A stretch of 64,000 nt of DNA from Hoeflea_A sp965216535 (GTDB lineage Bacteria > Pseudomonadota > Alphaproteobacteria > Rhizobiales > Rhizobiaceae): the NCBI GenBank assembly GCA_965216535.1, contig OZ244175.1, positions 3,286,001 through 3,350,000 on the forward strand, written 5' to 3'. The notes beneath the pieces are model-generated. The model searched no databases. It saw nothing but the letters and a program-made list of their open reading frames with translations, and was not told where the DNA came from. Below are positions 1 to 8,618 of this stretch, piece by piece (positions within the stretch are counted from its first letter, which is position 1; every line of letters starts with the position of its first letter). The position numbers were made by a program, and so were the translations under genes.

Positions 1-1
1 C

Positions 2-829
2 TCAAAGGACGCCAATGTCGACTCGATTCAGCGCGAAATGGTCGGTCGCGACGTCAACAAGGAATATTACCGAGAAGAAAAGCAGCAACCTTACGATACG
101 TCCAAGGTTCTGCTCGAACTGAACAAGGCCGGCGTTGAGGGGCGCTACAACGATGTCTCTCTGAAACTGCATGCCGGCGAGGTGCTGTGCCTGGTGGGGA
201 CCGAGGGGTCCGGTCGGGAGGCCATCTTGCGCACGATCTTTGGATTGCAAAACCCGAGCAGCGGCTCCGTCCAGATCAATGGGCAAGGCGTGAAAGGTTT
301 CAGCGCCCATGGCGGTGTTGAACGCGGCGTCGCCTATATCCCGAGAGAACGCAAGGTCGAGGGTATCGTCGGCGGCATGACGGTCTTTGAAAACATGACG
401 CTGTCGCAGATGCAGAACTACTCTCGTGGCGGAGTGCTCGACATCGGCAAGGAGAAACAGCTGGCGCGCGACTGGATCGGCAGGCTGTCGATCAAAGCGT
501 CCTCTGAAAATGCCGATTGCGGCAACCTGTCCGGCGGCAACCAGCAGAAAGTCGTGCTGGCCAAATGGCGCAGCGGCGGTTCCAACATCATCCTGCTCGA
601 CCATCCGACCCGTGGCCTCGACATCGGCGCCAAAGAGGACGTTTACGAGATGATCCGTGAAATGTCGGCCGATGGAATCGGCATCATCCTGGTCGCCGAC
701 ACCCTGGAGGAGGCGATCGGTCTCAGCCACACCATCGCTGTCATCAAGGATGGCGAAATCCAGAAATGGTACGACTGCAAGCCCGGCGCCAAGCCGTCGC
801 TTTTCGACCTCATCCACTACATGATCTGA
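2..829 (+). CDS. Sugar ABC transporter ATP-binding protein, C-terminal part (5' truncated by window)
   Basis: This is the second half of a two-domain ATPase of the RbsA/MglA type, which powers import of a monosaccharide or polyol. The frame is open from base 2, so the gene begins before the window. The visible 275 residues hold one ABC domain with a degenerate P-loop (GTEGSGREA), the signature LSGGNQQKVVLAKW and the Walker B stretch IILLDHPTRGLDIGAK. A degenerate second Walker A is normal in this family. The RbsC-type permease begins 10 bases downstream. The substrate cannot be read from this fragment, and the binding protein is presumably upstream outside the window. Confidence 0.93.
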   Translation, partial: SKDANVDSIQREMVGRDVNKEYYREEKQQPYDTSKVLLELNKAGVEGRYNDVSLKLHAGEVLCLVGTEGSGREAILRTIFGLQNPSSGSVQINGQGVKGFSAHGGVERGVAYIPRERKVEGIVGGMTVFENMTLSQMQNYSRGGVLDIGKEKQLARDWIGRLSIKASSENADCGNLSGGNQQKVVLAKWRSGGSNIILLDHPTRGLDIGAKEDVYEMIREMSADGIGIILVADTLEEAIGLSHTIAVIKDGEIQKWYDCKPGAKPSLFDLIHYMI

Positions 830-839
830 GGACGGCCCC

Positions 840-1781
840 ATGGATCTCGAAAAACTCAAGATACACTTCCCCTGGATCACTCTGGTCGTCCTGATCCTGA
901 TAGTCGGCTTCATGGATCCCAATTTCCTTCGGCCGCAGAATCTGATTCAACTGGCCGGGGACATCTCGACGCTGTTCATCATGGCGTTGGGCATCACCTT
1001 CGTCATCTACATTGGCGGCATCGACCTTTCGGCCCAGTCGGTGGCCAATATGACGACGGTGCTAGCAACCATCTCGCTGCCGCTCTTCGGAGTATGGGCC
1101 GGTCTGCTGTGCATTCTTGTCGGCCTGGGATTCGGAGCCGTATCCGGATTTGTCACAACCCGTCTCAAGGTGCCGTCCTTCATTGCCACACTGGCGGTTG
1201 GCGGCATAGCGCTGTCTGTTGGACAATACGCTTCCGGCCAGCGGGCGCTCTATATGGACGCGGAGCTTCGCGACAGGGCCTTTGGCTGGATGATAGGGCA
1301 GACCGGCGGGCTTCCGAACGAGCTGATTATTGCGCTCGTGTTGCTCCTGCTTGCCTGGTTTGTTCAAAGCCGCACCACGGTCGGGCGGGCACTCAAGGCG
1401 ATTGGTGCTGGAGAGCTGGCGGCTGTGGCATCGGGCCTCAAGGTCGATCAATACAAGATTCTCGCGTTCGCCATCTCGGGCATGTTCGCTGCGATCGCAG
1501 GACTTCTGTTTTCGGTCAAGCTCGCCGGCGGTTCGCCGACGCTGGCCGAGGGTTTCCTGCTGCCGGCCATCGTCGCCGTGCTTGTCGGCGGAACACCACT
1601 GACGGGCGGCGTGGGCGGTGTCGTCAACACATTGATTGGTGCCATGATCGTGGCCGTCGTGCGAACCAGCATGCTCTACCTGGAGGTCCCGGCAACGAGC
1701 CAGCAGATCTTCTTCGGTGTGGTCCTGATTGCGGCCATCGCACTGACCATTGATCGCCGGAAAATGCGGATCGTCAAATAG
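840..1781 (+). CDS. Sugar ABC transporter permease (RbsC type)
   Basis: A 313-residue, very hydrophobic inner-membrane protein of the BPD_transp_2 family, which includes RbsC, XylH and MglC. It forms the translocation channel for the ATPase encoded just upstream. It shows the family's regular runs of membrane segments and the conserved region near residues 48-70 (ALGITFVIYIGGIDLS), plus the loop KAIGAGELAAVASGLKV near residue 185, which resembles the coupling region. Length is normal. It forms an operon with the ATPase and probably with the dehydrogenase genes that follow at 1795. The substrate is probably a pentose, hexose or polyol. Confidence 0.93.
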   Translation: MDLEKLKIHFPWITLVVLILIVGFMDPNFLRPQNLIQLAGDISTLFIMALGITFVIYIGGIDLSAQSVANMTTVLATISLPLFGVWAGLLCILVGLGFGAVSGFVTTRLKVPSFIATLAVGGIALSVGQYASGQRALYMDAELRDRAFGWMIGQTGGLPNELIIALVLLLLAWFVQSRTTVGRALKAIGAGELAAVASGLKVDQYKILAFAISGMFAAIAGLLFSVKLAGGSPTLAEGFLLPAIVAVLVGGTPLTGGVGGVVNTLIGAMIVAVVRTSMLYLEVPATSQQIFFGVVLIAAIALTIDRRKMRIVK

Positions 1782-1794
1782 GGTCAGGAGCACC

Positions 1795-2835
1795 ATGTCC
1801 GGTATGAAAGCAGCCGTCCTTGTTGAGCCGGGACGCTTCGAAATATCCGATGTGCCGATTCCGACAGTCGGCCCAAACGACGTGCGTATGCGAGTTCATC
1901 GCTGCGGCATCTGCGGGACCGACGTGCACATCTTCAATGGGCACTACTCTGCCGACAAGCTGCCCTTGATTCCGGGCCATGAACTGGCCGGAACTGTTGT
2001 CGAGGTTGGCTCAGCGGTTGAAGGAGTGACGGTCGGCAATCGGGCAGTGGTGGATATCAATCTCGGCTGCGGCACCTGTTTCTATTGCCGACGCAACGAA
2101 GTGCTGAACTGTCCGCATGTTTCGCAACTTGGCATCGGTCAAAATGGTGCCTTCGCGGACTACGTCGTTGCTCCGGCCAGTCACGTGATTTTGGCACCCG
2201 ACGATATGCCGTTCGAGCTCCTGGCACTGACCGAACCGCTGGCCTGCGTGGTGCGGGCAACCAAGAAGGCTCGCGTTGAACTGGGGCAGTCTGCCGTTGT
2301 TCTCGGAGCCGGGCCGATTGGTAACTTGCACATCCAGGTCCTGCGCCTTGTCGGTGCAGCGCCGATCGTCGTTCTGGAAACCCAGGAGACGCGTGCCGAA
2401 ATGGCGATAGCGGCCGGTGCTGATGCGGTTGCCTCCAGTGCCGAAGGGCTGAAGCAGATCGTGTCGGACCTCACGGACGGTCGTGGCGCCGATGTCGTGG
2501 TCGAATGCGTCGGGGTGGTCGATCTCTACAGATTGGCCTTCGAGGTGATCCGCCCGGGCGGGCATGTGTCGGCTTTCGGCCTGACCGGGGACGACGCGCG
2601 TTTGCCGCTGCCGCTGCTCGAGACCGTTCTGAAAGAAAACTCGCTGAAGGGATCCGTCGCTGGCATGGGGCAGGACATGCATGACGCTCTGGCGCTGTTG
2701 CGCCATGGGCGGATCCAGACCGGTGCATTCACGCAAAACACGGTCGCGCTCGACAAGATCCAGAGCGCATTTGATGCCGATACCGGAGCGTCTGAATATC
2801 TCAAGACGTCCATCATCTTCGACACTGCCGCATAA
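1795..2835 (+). CDS. Zinc-dependent alcohol/polyol dehydrogenase (MDR family)
   Basis: A 346-residue medium-chain dehydrogenase that oxidises an alcohol or polyol with NAD(P). The catalytic zinc ligands are visible as C40 in CGICGTDVH and H62-E63 in GHELAG. The structural zinc lobe has its four cysteines in CGTCFYCRRNEVLNC, and the Rossmann motif is VVLGAGPIG. The start at 1795 is preferred because GTCAGGAG lies just before it; an in-frame upstream start at 1750 would only add residues overlapping the permease. It lies 13 bases after the sugar permease gene, so it probably acts on the imported compound. It resembles sorbitol and threonine dehydrogenases. Confidence 0.9.
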   Translation: MSGMKAAVLVEPGRFEISDVPIPTVGPNDVRMRVHRCGICGTDVHIFNGHYSADKLPLIPGHELAGTVVEVGSAVEGVTVGNRAVVDINLGCGTCFYCRRNEVLNCPHVSQLGIGQNGAFADYVVAPASHVILAPDDMPFELLALTEPLACVVRATKKARVELGQSAVVLGAGPIGNLHIQVLRLVGAAPIVVLETQETRAEMAIAAGADAVASSAEGLKQIVSDLTDGRGADVVVECVGVVDLYRLAFEVIRPGGHVSAFGLTGDDARLPLPLLETVLKENSLKGSVAGMGQDMHDALALLRHGRIQTGAFTQNTVALDKIQSAFDADTGASEYLKTSIIFDTAA

Positions 2836-2862
2836 CGGCGGACAACCGAACTGGGAAACAAC

Positions 2863-4362
2863 ATGACCGACAGTACAACTGTGCTAACACCGCCTGACAG
2901 TCCACGTGTCTTCGGCTTCTTCGCGAATGGCCGATATCAGGCGGCGGACGGACGCCAAACGATCGACCGCAGCAGTCCGGCCCATGACGTCCCGGTGACG
3001 CGGATCACCCGCTGCACGATCGACGATTTGAACGAAACGGTGGCGGCTGCCCGCACAGCCTTTGCCGACGGTCGCTGGTCCTCTCTGACAGGTGCGGAAC
3101 GCGCAGCCGTCCTGCTGAAGGCAGCGGCAGGGATCCGCCAGCGGGCCGAGGAACTGGCCTATTTCGAAACGCTGGAGAATGGCAAGCCGATCAGTCAGTC
3201 GCGCGGCGAGGTCGAAGGAGCTGCGGGCATCTACGAATACGCCGCCGGCGTCGCCAGATCACTCCACGGGGAAACCTTCAACAATCTCGGCGACAAGATG
3301 CTCGGGCTGGTGACACGCGAGCCCATCGGTGTGGTCGGGCTGATCACGCCGTGGAACTTTCCCTTCTTCATCCTGTCGGAGCGGATACCGTTCATTCTCG
3401 CCTCCGGTTGTACCATCGTTGCCAAGCCAAGCGAGGTGACCTCCGCGACCACACTCATCATGGCGGAAATCCTGACGGAGGCTGGGTTGCCCGATGGCGT
3501 CTACAATGTCGTGACGGGCACCGGAAGCGAGATCGGCCAGGCCCTGATCGAGCATGATGATATCGACATGGTGTCCTTCACCGGCTCGACTGCCGTTGGG
3601 CAGCGCCTGTTGGAGGCGGCCACCGGCAACTTCAAGAAACTCGGGCTGGAACTGGGCGGAAAGAACCCGCAGATCGTGTTTGCGGATGCAGACCTGGAGG
3701 ACGCTGCCGATGGCGTTGCCTTCGGTCTCTGTTTCAATGGCGGCCAGTGCTGCGTCAGCGGCAGCCGCCTGGTCGTGGAACATTCGATCGCATCGAAGTT
3801 CGAGGCAATGGTGGCGGAGCGCCTGTCAAAGGTGCGGATCGGCGATCCGCTCGACCCGGAGACGCAAGTCGGAGCGATCACCACGGAGGCACAGAACGCC
3901 ACCATCCTGCGCCATCTCGCGGGCGGCCAGGAGGAGGGGGCCCGGCTGGTCTGCGGCGGTTCGGCGAAGGATTCGGAAAGGGGTCAGTTCGTGCAACCAA
4001 CCATCTTTGCCGACGTCAGCCGTGACATGTCGATTGCCCGCGAGGAAATCTTTGGTCCGGTGCTGACGGTTCAGACCTTTGAGACGGTTGATGAGGCTGT
4101 TCGCATAGCAAACGACACACAATACGGGCTGGCGGCAAGCATCTGGACAAAGAACCTCGATCGGGCGATTGAGATGGTTCGCCGGGTGCAGGCCGGGCGC
4201 GTATGGGTCAACACGACGATCACCGGTGGACCGGAGCTGCCGATCGGCGGCTTCAAGCAGTCCGGATGGGGCCGTGAAACGGGCGTTTATGGGGTGGAGG
4301 AATACACCCAGGTCAAATCGACCCATATCGAGCTGGGAAAAAGACAACACTGGATTTCATGA
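2863..4362 (+). CDS. NAD(P)-dependent aldehyde dehydrogenase
   Basis: A full-length 499-residue aldehyde dehydrogenase that oxidises an aldehyde to a carboxylate in the cytoplasm. The general base E263 lies in LELGGK and the catalytic cysteine C297 in FNGGQCCVSGSR. The cofactor region includes TPWNFPFF near residue 162 and FTGSTAVGQ near residue 239. The gene follows the alcohol dehydrogenase and overlaps the next gene by ATGA, so alcohol and aldehyde oxidation are probably consecutive steps. It resembles the betaine-aldehyde and gamma-aminobutyraldehyde group, but the substrate is not determined. Confidence 0.92.
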   Translation: MTDSTTVLTPPDSPRVFGFFANGRYQAADGRQTIDRSSPAHDVPVTRITRCTIDDLNETVAAARTAFADGRWSSLTGAERAAVLLKAAAGIRQRAEELAYFETLENGKPISQSRGEVEGAAGIYEYAAGVARSLHGETFNNLGDKMLGLVTREPIGVVGLITPWNFPFFILSERIPFILASGCTIVAKPSEVTSATTLIMAEILTEAGLPDGVYNVVTGTGSEIGQALIEHDDIDMVSFTGSTAVGQRLLEAATGNFKKLGLELGGKNPQIVFADADLEDAADGVAFGLCFNGGQCCVSGSRLVVEHSIASKFEAMVAERLSKVRIGDPLDPETQVGAITTEAQNATILRHLAGGQEEGARLVCGGSAKDSERGQFVQPTIFADVSRDMSIAREEIFGPVLTVQTFETVDEAVRIANDTQYGLAASIWTKNLDRAIEMVRRVQAGRVWVNTTITGGPELPIGGFKQSGWGRETGVYGVEEYTQVKSTHIELGKRQHWIS

Positions 4363-5960
4363 TGGCGGACAAGGGATACGACTACATCATCGTCGGCGGC
4401 GGATCGGCCGGCTGCGTTCTGGCCAACCGGCTTTCGGAAATGCAAAGCGCGCGGATCCTTCTGCTCGAAGCCGGCGGTCGTGATCGACATCCCTATATCC
4501 ACATGCCGGTCGGTTTTGCCAAGATGACCACCGGGCCGTTCACTTGGGGTCTGACGACGGCGCCGCAAAAGCATGCCAACAATCGCGAGATTCCCTATGC
4601 ACAGGGGCGCGTTCTGGGTGGTGGCAGCTCGATCAATGCCGAAGTGTTCACCCGCGGCAATCCGGTTGACTACGACCGCTGGGCCAATGAGGAGGGATGC
4701 CCCGGTTGGTCCTTCAAAGAGGTTCAACCCTATTTCATTCGGTCTGAGGGCAACAACCGCCTGGCAGGTGACTATCATGGTATCGACGGGCCGCTCGGTG
4801 TTTCCGATATTGCCTCGCCGCAGCCGCTGACGCTGGCATTCAGCCAGTCGTGCCAGCAGCTCGGCATGCCCTTCAATCCGGATTTCAACGGGGCGGTTCA
4901 GGAGGGCGCCGGTCCCTACCAGACCACGACGCGCAACGCTCGGCGCAGCTCTGCGTCGGTCGCCTATCTGTGGCCAGTCGAGAAACGCTCCAACCTGACG
5001 GTTGAGACCGGATGCCTGACAACGCGGATCCTGTTTTCCGGCAACCGTGCCGTCGGAGTGGAATACCGACAGGGCAATACGACCCACAAGGCGATGGCCG
5101 ACACAGAGGTCCTCGTCACATCCGGTGCCATCGGATCGCCGAAGATCATGATGCTTTCCGGAATCGGGCCTGCCGATCACCTGAAGTCTCAGGGCATTGA
5201 CGTCATCCAGGACCTCGCCGGTGTTGGTCAGAACCTCAATGACCATTTCGGTATCGATATCGTTTGCGAACTGAAAGGGCCGACGAGCCTCGACAAGTAC
5301 AACAAGTTGCATTGGATGGCGTGGGCGGGGCTGCAATATGCGCTTTTCCGATCCGGTCCAGTGGCTTCGAACGTCGTCGAGGGCGGAGCCTTCTGGTATG
5401 CGGACCACGATCAGAATGTGCCGGACCTGCAGTTCCACTTCCTGGCCGGAGCGGGTGTCGAAGCCGGTGTGCCGGCCATCCCGTCAGGGTCGGGCTGTAC
5501 TCTGAATTCCTACACGTTGCGGCCAAAGAGCCGCGGCAGCGTGACCTTGCGGTCGAACAAGCCGGAAGACAATCCGATTGTCGATCCCAACTTCATTGCG
5601 GATCCGGACGACCTGAAGACTTCGGTGGAGGGCGTACGGATCAGCCGCGAAATCATGCGCCAGAAGGCGTTTGAGAAATACGTCAAGCGCGAACACTTTC
5701 CGGGAGACAAAGTCACTTCAACGGCCGACCTGGAAGACTATGCGCGGGAATTCGGACGCACGTCATACCACCCGAGCGGAACCTGCAAGATGGGATCCGA
5801 CGACATGGCCGTCGTTGATCCTCAGCTTCGGGTCCACGGCCTGGAGGGTATTCGGATCTGCGATTCGTCGATCATGCCAAGCCTGATCGGGTCGAATACC
5901 AACGCACCGACCATCATGATCGGTGAGAAGGCCAGCGACCTCATTCGCGGAAATCAATAG
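4359..5960 (+). CDS. GMC family FAD-dependent oxidoreductase (choline dehydrogenase-like)
   Basis: A 533-residue glucose-methanol-choline flavoprotein that oxidises a primary or secondary alcohol with FAD. The N-terminus has the dinucleotide motif DYIIVGGGSAGCVLANRLSE, and the GMC signature region follows near residue 80 (GRVLGGGSSINAEVF). The C-terminus has SYHPSGTCKMG with the likely catalytic histidine, and a typical closing segment SNTNAPTIMIGEKASDLI. Two start codons in tandem (4359 and 4362) overlap the stop of the aldehyde dehydrogenase. It is the last gene of the operon that begins with the sugar transporter. Polyethylene glycol, polyol or choline-like substrates are possible. Confidence 0.92.
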   Translation: MMADKGYDYIIVGGGSAGCVLANRLSEMQSARILLLEAGGRDRHPYIHMPVGFAKMTTGPFTWGLTTAPQKHANNREIPYAQGRVLGGGSSINAEVFTRGNPVDYDRWANEEGCPGWSFKEVQPYFIRSEGNNRLAGDYHGIDGPLGVSDIASPQPLTLAFSQSCQQLGMPFNPDFNGAVQEGAGPYQTTTRNARRSSASVAYLWPVEKRSNLTVETGCLTTRILFSGNRAVGVEYRQGNTTHKAMADTEVLVTSGAIGSPKIMMLSGIGPADHLKSQGIDVIQDLAGVGQNLNDHFGIDIVCELKGPTSLDKYNKLHWMAWAGLQYALFRSGPVASNVVEGGAFWYADHDQNVPDLQFHFLAGAGVEAGVPAIPSGSGCTLNSYTLRPKSRGSVTLRSNKPEDNPIVDPNFIADPDDLKTSVEGVRISREIMRQKAFEKYVKREHFPGDKVTSTADLEDYAREFGRTSYHPSGTCKMGSDDMAVVDPQLRVHGLEGIRICDSSIMPSLIGSNTNAPTIMIGEKASDLIRGNQ

Positions 5961-5973
5961 GATTGGACTGGAG

Positions 5974-6020
5974 AAAGCGGCGATTGGATTGAACCGACGG
6001 TTCTTCACCAATCGCCCTTT
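5974..6020. terminator. Bidirectional terminator between convergent genes
   Basis: A nine-base perfect stem, GGCGATTGG (5979-5987) with CCAATCGCC (6008-6016), is flanked by AAAG on the left and CTTT on the right. The loop contains a smaller stem, GAACC/GGTTC. It sits exactly between the stop of the GMC oxidoreductase (5960) and the stop of the convergent aldo/keto reductase (6024). It can therefore serve both strands, although the T-tract is short. Confidence 0.6.
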
Positions 6021-6023
6021 GAT

Positions 6024-6842
6024 CTAGTCCCACTTTGGGGCCCAGGGAACCAGATCCTCTCCGACGATCCGGTAGTCCGTGGCGGTCAGCGCATCGATGC
6101 GTGCCATGTCGACGCTCGAGAGGCTGAAATCCATGATGTCAAGATTGGCGTCGATGTTGACCGGATTGGTCGACATCGTGTTGACGGAGACGCCTTTCTG
6201 GAGGATCCAACGCAAGACCACTTGGCCGGCGCTCTTGCCGTAGGGTTTTCCGATATCTGCGAAATCCGAGTATTTGAACACTTCGCCACGGGCGACCGAA
6301 CTGTAGGACGAAAGCGGAATGCCCGTCTCGGCTGCTGCCGCCAACAAAGTGTCCTGATTGAGCAGCGGGTGGAACTCGACCTGGTTGGTCACCAACGGCA
6401 CGCTGACGATCGATTTGGCGTCGCGCATCATTTGCGCGGTGTAGTTGGATACGCCGATATGGCGGGCGTACCCTCGCTTGTGGGCTTCTTCGAGCAGTTT
6501 CAGCGACGGCGCGATGTCGCCGCCGATCGGCGGCCAGTGCAGCAGAAGAACATCGACATAGTCGGTCTGCAGGTCTTTCAGGCTTTTCTCCACCGACTCC
6601 ATGAAGCGGTCTTCGGAAAAGTTATCCGGGTGGACTTTGGTCGTCAGACAAAGTTCCTCGCGGGGAATGCCGGACGCCGCCAGCGCTTCACCGACCTCAA
6701 CCTCGTTGCCGTACATCTGTGCGGTGTCGATTGCCCGGTACCCAACGTCCAACGCGGTTGTCAGCGCCTTTTTCAGCTCTTCGCCCTGGAGAGGATAGGT
6801 TCCGAAAGCGCGCTGGTGAGTCTTCTGGAAATAGATGTTCAT
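6024..6842 (-). CDS. Aldo/keto reductase
   Basis: A 272-residue NADPH-dependent aldo/keto reductase of the group that includes 2,5-diketo-D-gluconate reductases. The catalytic tetrad is visible: D39 and Y44 in AIDTAQMYGNE, K69 in LTTKV and H102 in LLHWP. It reduces a carbonyl to an alcohol, or the reverse, in the cytoplasm. It lies downstream of the peptide-type ABC genes but has its own promoter region of about 107 bases. That region carries an operator-like 18-mer (6855-6872) shared with three other genes in the window, so it probably belongs to the same MarR regulon. Confidence 0.9.
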   Translation of the reverse strand: MNIYFQKTHQRAFGTYPLQGEELKKALTTALDVGYRAIDTAQMYGNEVEVGEALAASGIPREELCLTTKVHPDNFSEDRFMESVEKSLKDLQTDYVDVLLLHWPPIGGDIAPSLKLLEEAHKRGYARHIGVSNYTAQMMRDAKSIVSVPLVTNQVEFHPLLNQDTLLAAAAETGIPLSSYSSVARGEVFKYSDFADIGKPYGKSAGQVVLRWILQKGVSVNTMSTNPVNIDANLDIMDFSLSSVDMARIDALTATDYRIVGEDLVPWAPKWD

Positions 6843-6854
6843 GGCTCGCTCTTT

Positions 6855-6872
6855 GTCACTAACTGGTTACTT
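6855..6872 (-). promoter_or_regulatory. MarR-type operator, copy A
   Basis: On the minus strand this reads AAGTAACCAGTTAGTGAC, ending 12 bases before the start codon of the aldo/keto reductase. It fits the pattern AAGTAAC-N6-GTTAC seen in four places in the window (16682, 26336 and 26495 are the others), with one mismatch in the right arm. Its position over the ribosome-binding and promoter area suggests repression. The regulator assignment to the MarR gene at 16115 is inference. Confidence 0.6.
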
Positions 6873-6949
6873 ACTTATAGCTCGACCGCGGAGTTCGGTC
6901 AATCTCGATCCGCCGACCGGTATGGTGGGCGGACAGGCTCAAAGCTTGC

Positions 6950-7753
6950 TCAGAACCACTCCTGGGCCGGGTCGGGGAGAGGGATCGCCGCCAGAAGTTC
7001 CCTCGTGTAGTCGGAGGAGGGCTTGTCGAAAATCGAAGCTGTATCGGAGTATTCCACGATCTTGCCAGCGTGCAATACGGCGACAGTCTTGCAGAGCCGA
7101 CGAACCACGGAGAGGTCGTGACTGATGAAAGCCAGGGTCAAACCGAGGTCCGACACCAGGCGTTCCAGCAACACCAGCACCTGAGCCTGGGATGACACAT
7201 CAAGGCCGGAAAGGATCTCGTCGGCCAGAATGAAGGTCGGCTCCATGGCGATCGCGCGCGCGATGCCGACCCTCTGGCGCTGGCCGCCGGACAGTTCCTG
7301 CGGATATCGGTTGCCGATGGCCTTGGGAAGGCCGACATGGTCCAGTGCCTCTGACGCACGCTCCGGGGCACGGTCGAAACCATGCAGTCGCAAAGGTCCC
7401 TGGATGATTGTAGCCACGGTGTGACGCGGGTTGAGCGAGGACATCGGGTCCTGGAAGATCATCTGGAACTTGCGCCGAAGAGGGCGCAGCTGCGCCTCCT
7501 GCATGTGGCTGATGTCCTGACCTTCAAAGTGAATGCTTCCTCCGGTGGGTTGTAGCAATCGGATGATCGCCCGGCCGAGTGTGGTTTTTCCCGAGCCCGA
7601 TCCACCGACGATGCCCAGGACATCGCCGCGCGGTATGGTCAGATCGATGCCTTTCAGGATGTCGATGCGTGGAGCCTTGCCGAGAAGCGGTTTGTGAGCA
7701 AGGTCGGGCAGCGATAGATGGAGATCGCTTATGGTGTAGAGAATATCAGCCAT
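6950..7753 (-). CDS. Peptide/nickel-type ABC transporter ATP-binding protein (DppF-like)
   Basis: One of two ATPases of a family 5 (dipeptide/oligopeptide) importer, 267 residues. It has Walker A GGSGSGKTT, signature LSGGQRQRVGIARA and Walker B FILADEILSGLDVSSQ; the usual DEPTSALD is replaced by DEILSGLD. It is shorter than most DppF proteins because the C-terminal oligopeptide extension is almost absent. Its start overlaps the end of the other ATPase gene by 8 bases. It is the last gene of the minus-strand operon that begins at 13648. Confidence 0.92.
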   Translation of the reverse strand: MADILYTISDLHLSLPDLAHKPLLGKAPRIDILKGIDLTIPRGDVLGIVGGSGSGKTTLGRAIIRLLQPTGGSIHFEGQDISHMQEAQLRPLRRKFQMIFQDPMSSLNPRHTVATIIQGPLRLHGFDRAPERASEALDHVGLPKAIGNRYPQELSGGQRQRVGIARAIAMEPTFILADEILSGLDVSSQAQVLVLLERLVSDLGLTLAFISHDLSVVRRLCKTVAVLHAGKIVEYSDTASIFDKPSSDYTRELLAAIPLPDPAQEWF

Positions 7754-8618
7754 GGTCGGTCCCCATTCCGAACGCCTGCACTTCGGCGTTCACCTCCCGG
7801 ATGGTTTCTTCCGGGATCGGCGTCAGGCTGCTGTTCGGGTCCGTATGTTTCGGGGTCGCGGCGAGAAGAGCGGCCGAATAGGGATGGGCGGGTGAGCGGA
7901 AGAAGTCGTCGATCGTCGCGGTCTCGACGATTTTGCCGCCGTAAAGCACAGAAAGCCGCTGACAGATTTTCGACGCGACACCAAGATCGTGCGTCACGAA
8001 AAGCAGCGCGGTGCCGTGGCGTGACTGCATATCCCGGATCAAGCGCAGAATCTGCTTTTGAACCGTGACATCGAGGGCGGTTGTCGGTTCATCCGCAACG
8101 ATCAGTTTCGGTTCAGCCGCAAAGGCTGAAGCAATCAACACCCGTTGCCGCATCCCACCCGACAGTTCATGCGGGTAGCTGCGCATCACCCGCGGCGGGT
8201 CTGGCACGTGAACTTCTTCCAGCAGTTCCAGCGCTCTGGCCTTTGCCTGATCGCGTGACCAGCTGAGAATGTCCACCAGGCGGCGCGTGATCTGGGGTCC
8301 GATGCGCTTCGACGGGTTCAAAGCCGTCAACGGATCCTGTGGGATCAAAGCTGCCTTGGCGCCGATCACTCTGCGGCGCTCCTTTGGGTGCAGCGTCTGA
8401 AGATTCTGCCCGTCAAGCTCAATGGTTCCCGTGGTGATGCTGATCGCGTGCGGCAATATTCCGAGGATCGCCTTGCCGATCATGCTCTTGCCCGCGCCGC
8501 TTTCTCCAACGAGGCCATGAACTTCGCCGGGCGCCACATCGAGAGATACGGAACGCAAAATCGGCGAGTCGGAACCAAGGACCGCGTTGAGGCCGGTGAT
8601 CGATAGGAACGGCTTCAT
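7746..8618 (-). CDS. Peptide/nickel-type ABC transporter ATP-binding protein (DppD-like)
   Basis: First ATPase of the family 5 importer, 290 residues, with Walker A GESGAGKSM, signature LSGGMRQRVLIASAF and Walker B LIVADEPTTALDVT. The C-terminal part after residue 240 has the HPYSAALLAATP stretch typical of the oligopeptide/dipeptide transporter extension. It overlaps the permease gene upstream by ATGA and the second ATPase gene downstream. Together with DppF-like it would drive uptake of the ligand bound by the protein encoded at 10518-12047. Confidence 0.92.
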   Translation of the reverse strand: MKPFLSITGLNAVLGSDSPILRSVSLDVAPGEVHGLVGESGAGKSMIGKAILGILPHAISITTGTIELDGQNLQTLHPKERRRVIGAKAALIPQDPLTALNPSKRIGPQITRRLVDILSWSRDQAKARALELLEEVHVPDPPRVMRSYPHELSGGMRQRVLIASAFAAEPKLIVADEPTTALDVTVQKQILRLIRDMQSRHGTALLFVTHDLGVASKICQRLSVLYGGKIVETATIDDFFRSPAHPYSAALLAATPKHTDPNSSLTPIPEETIREVNAEVQAFGMGTDHG

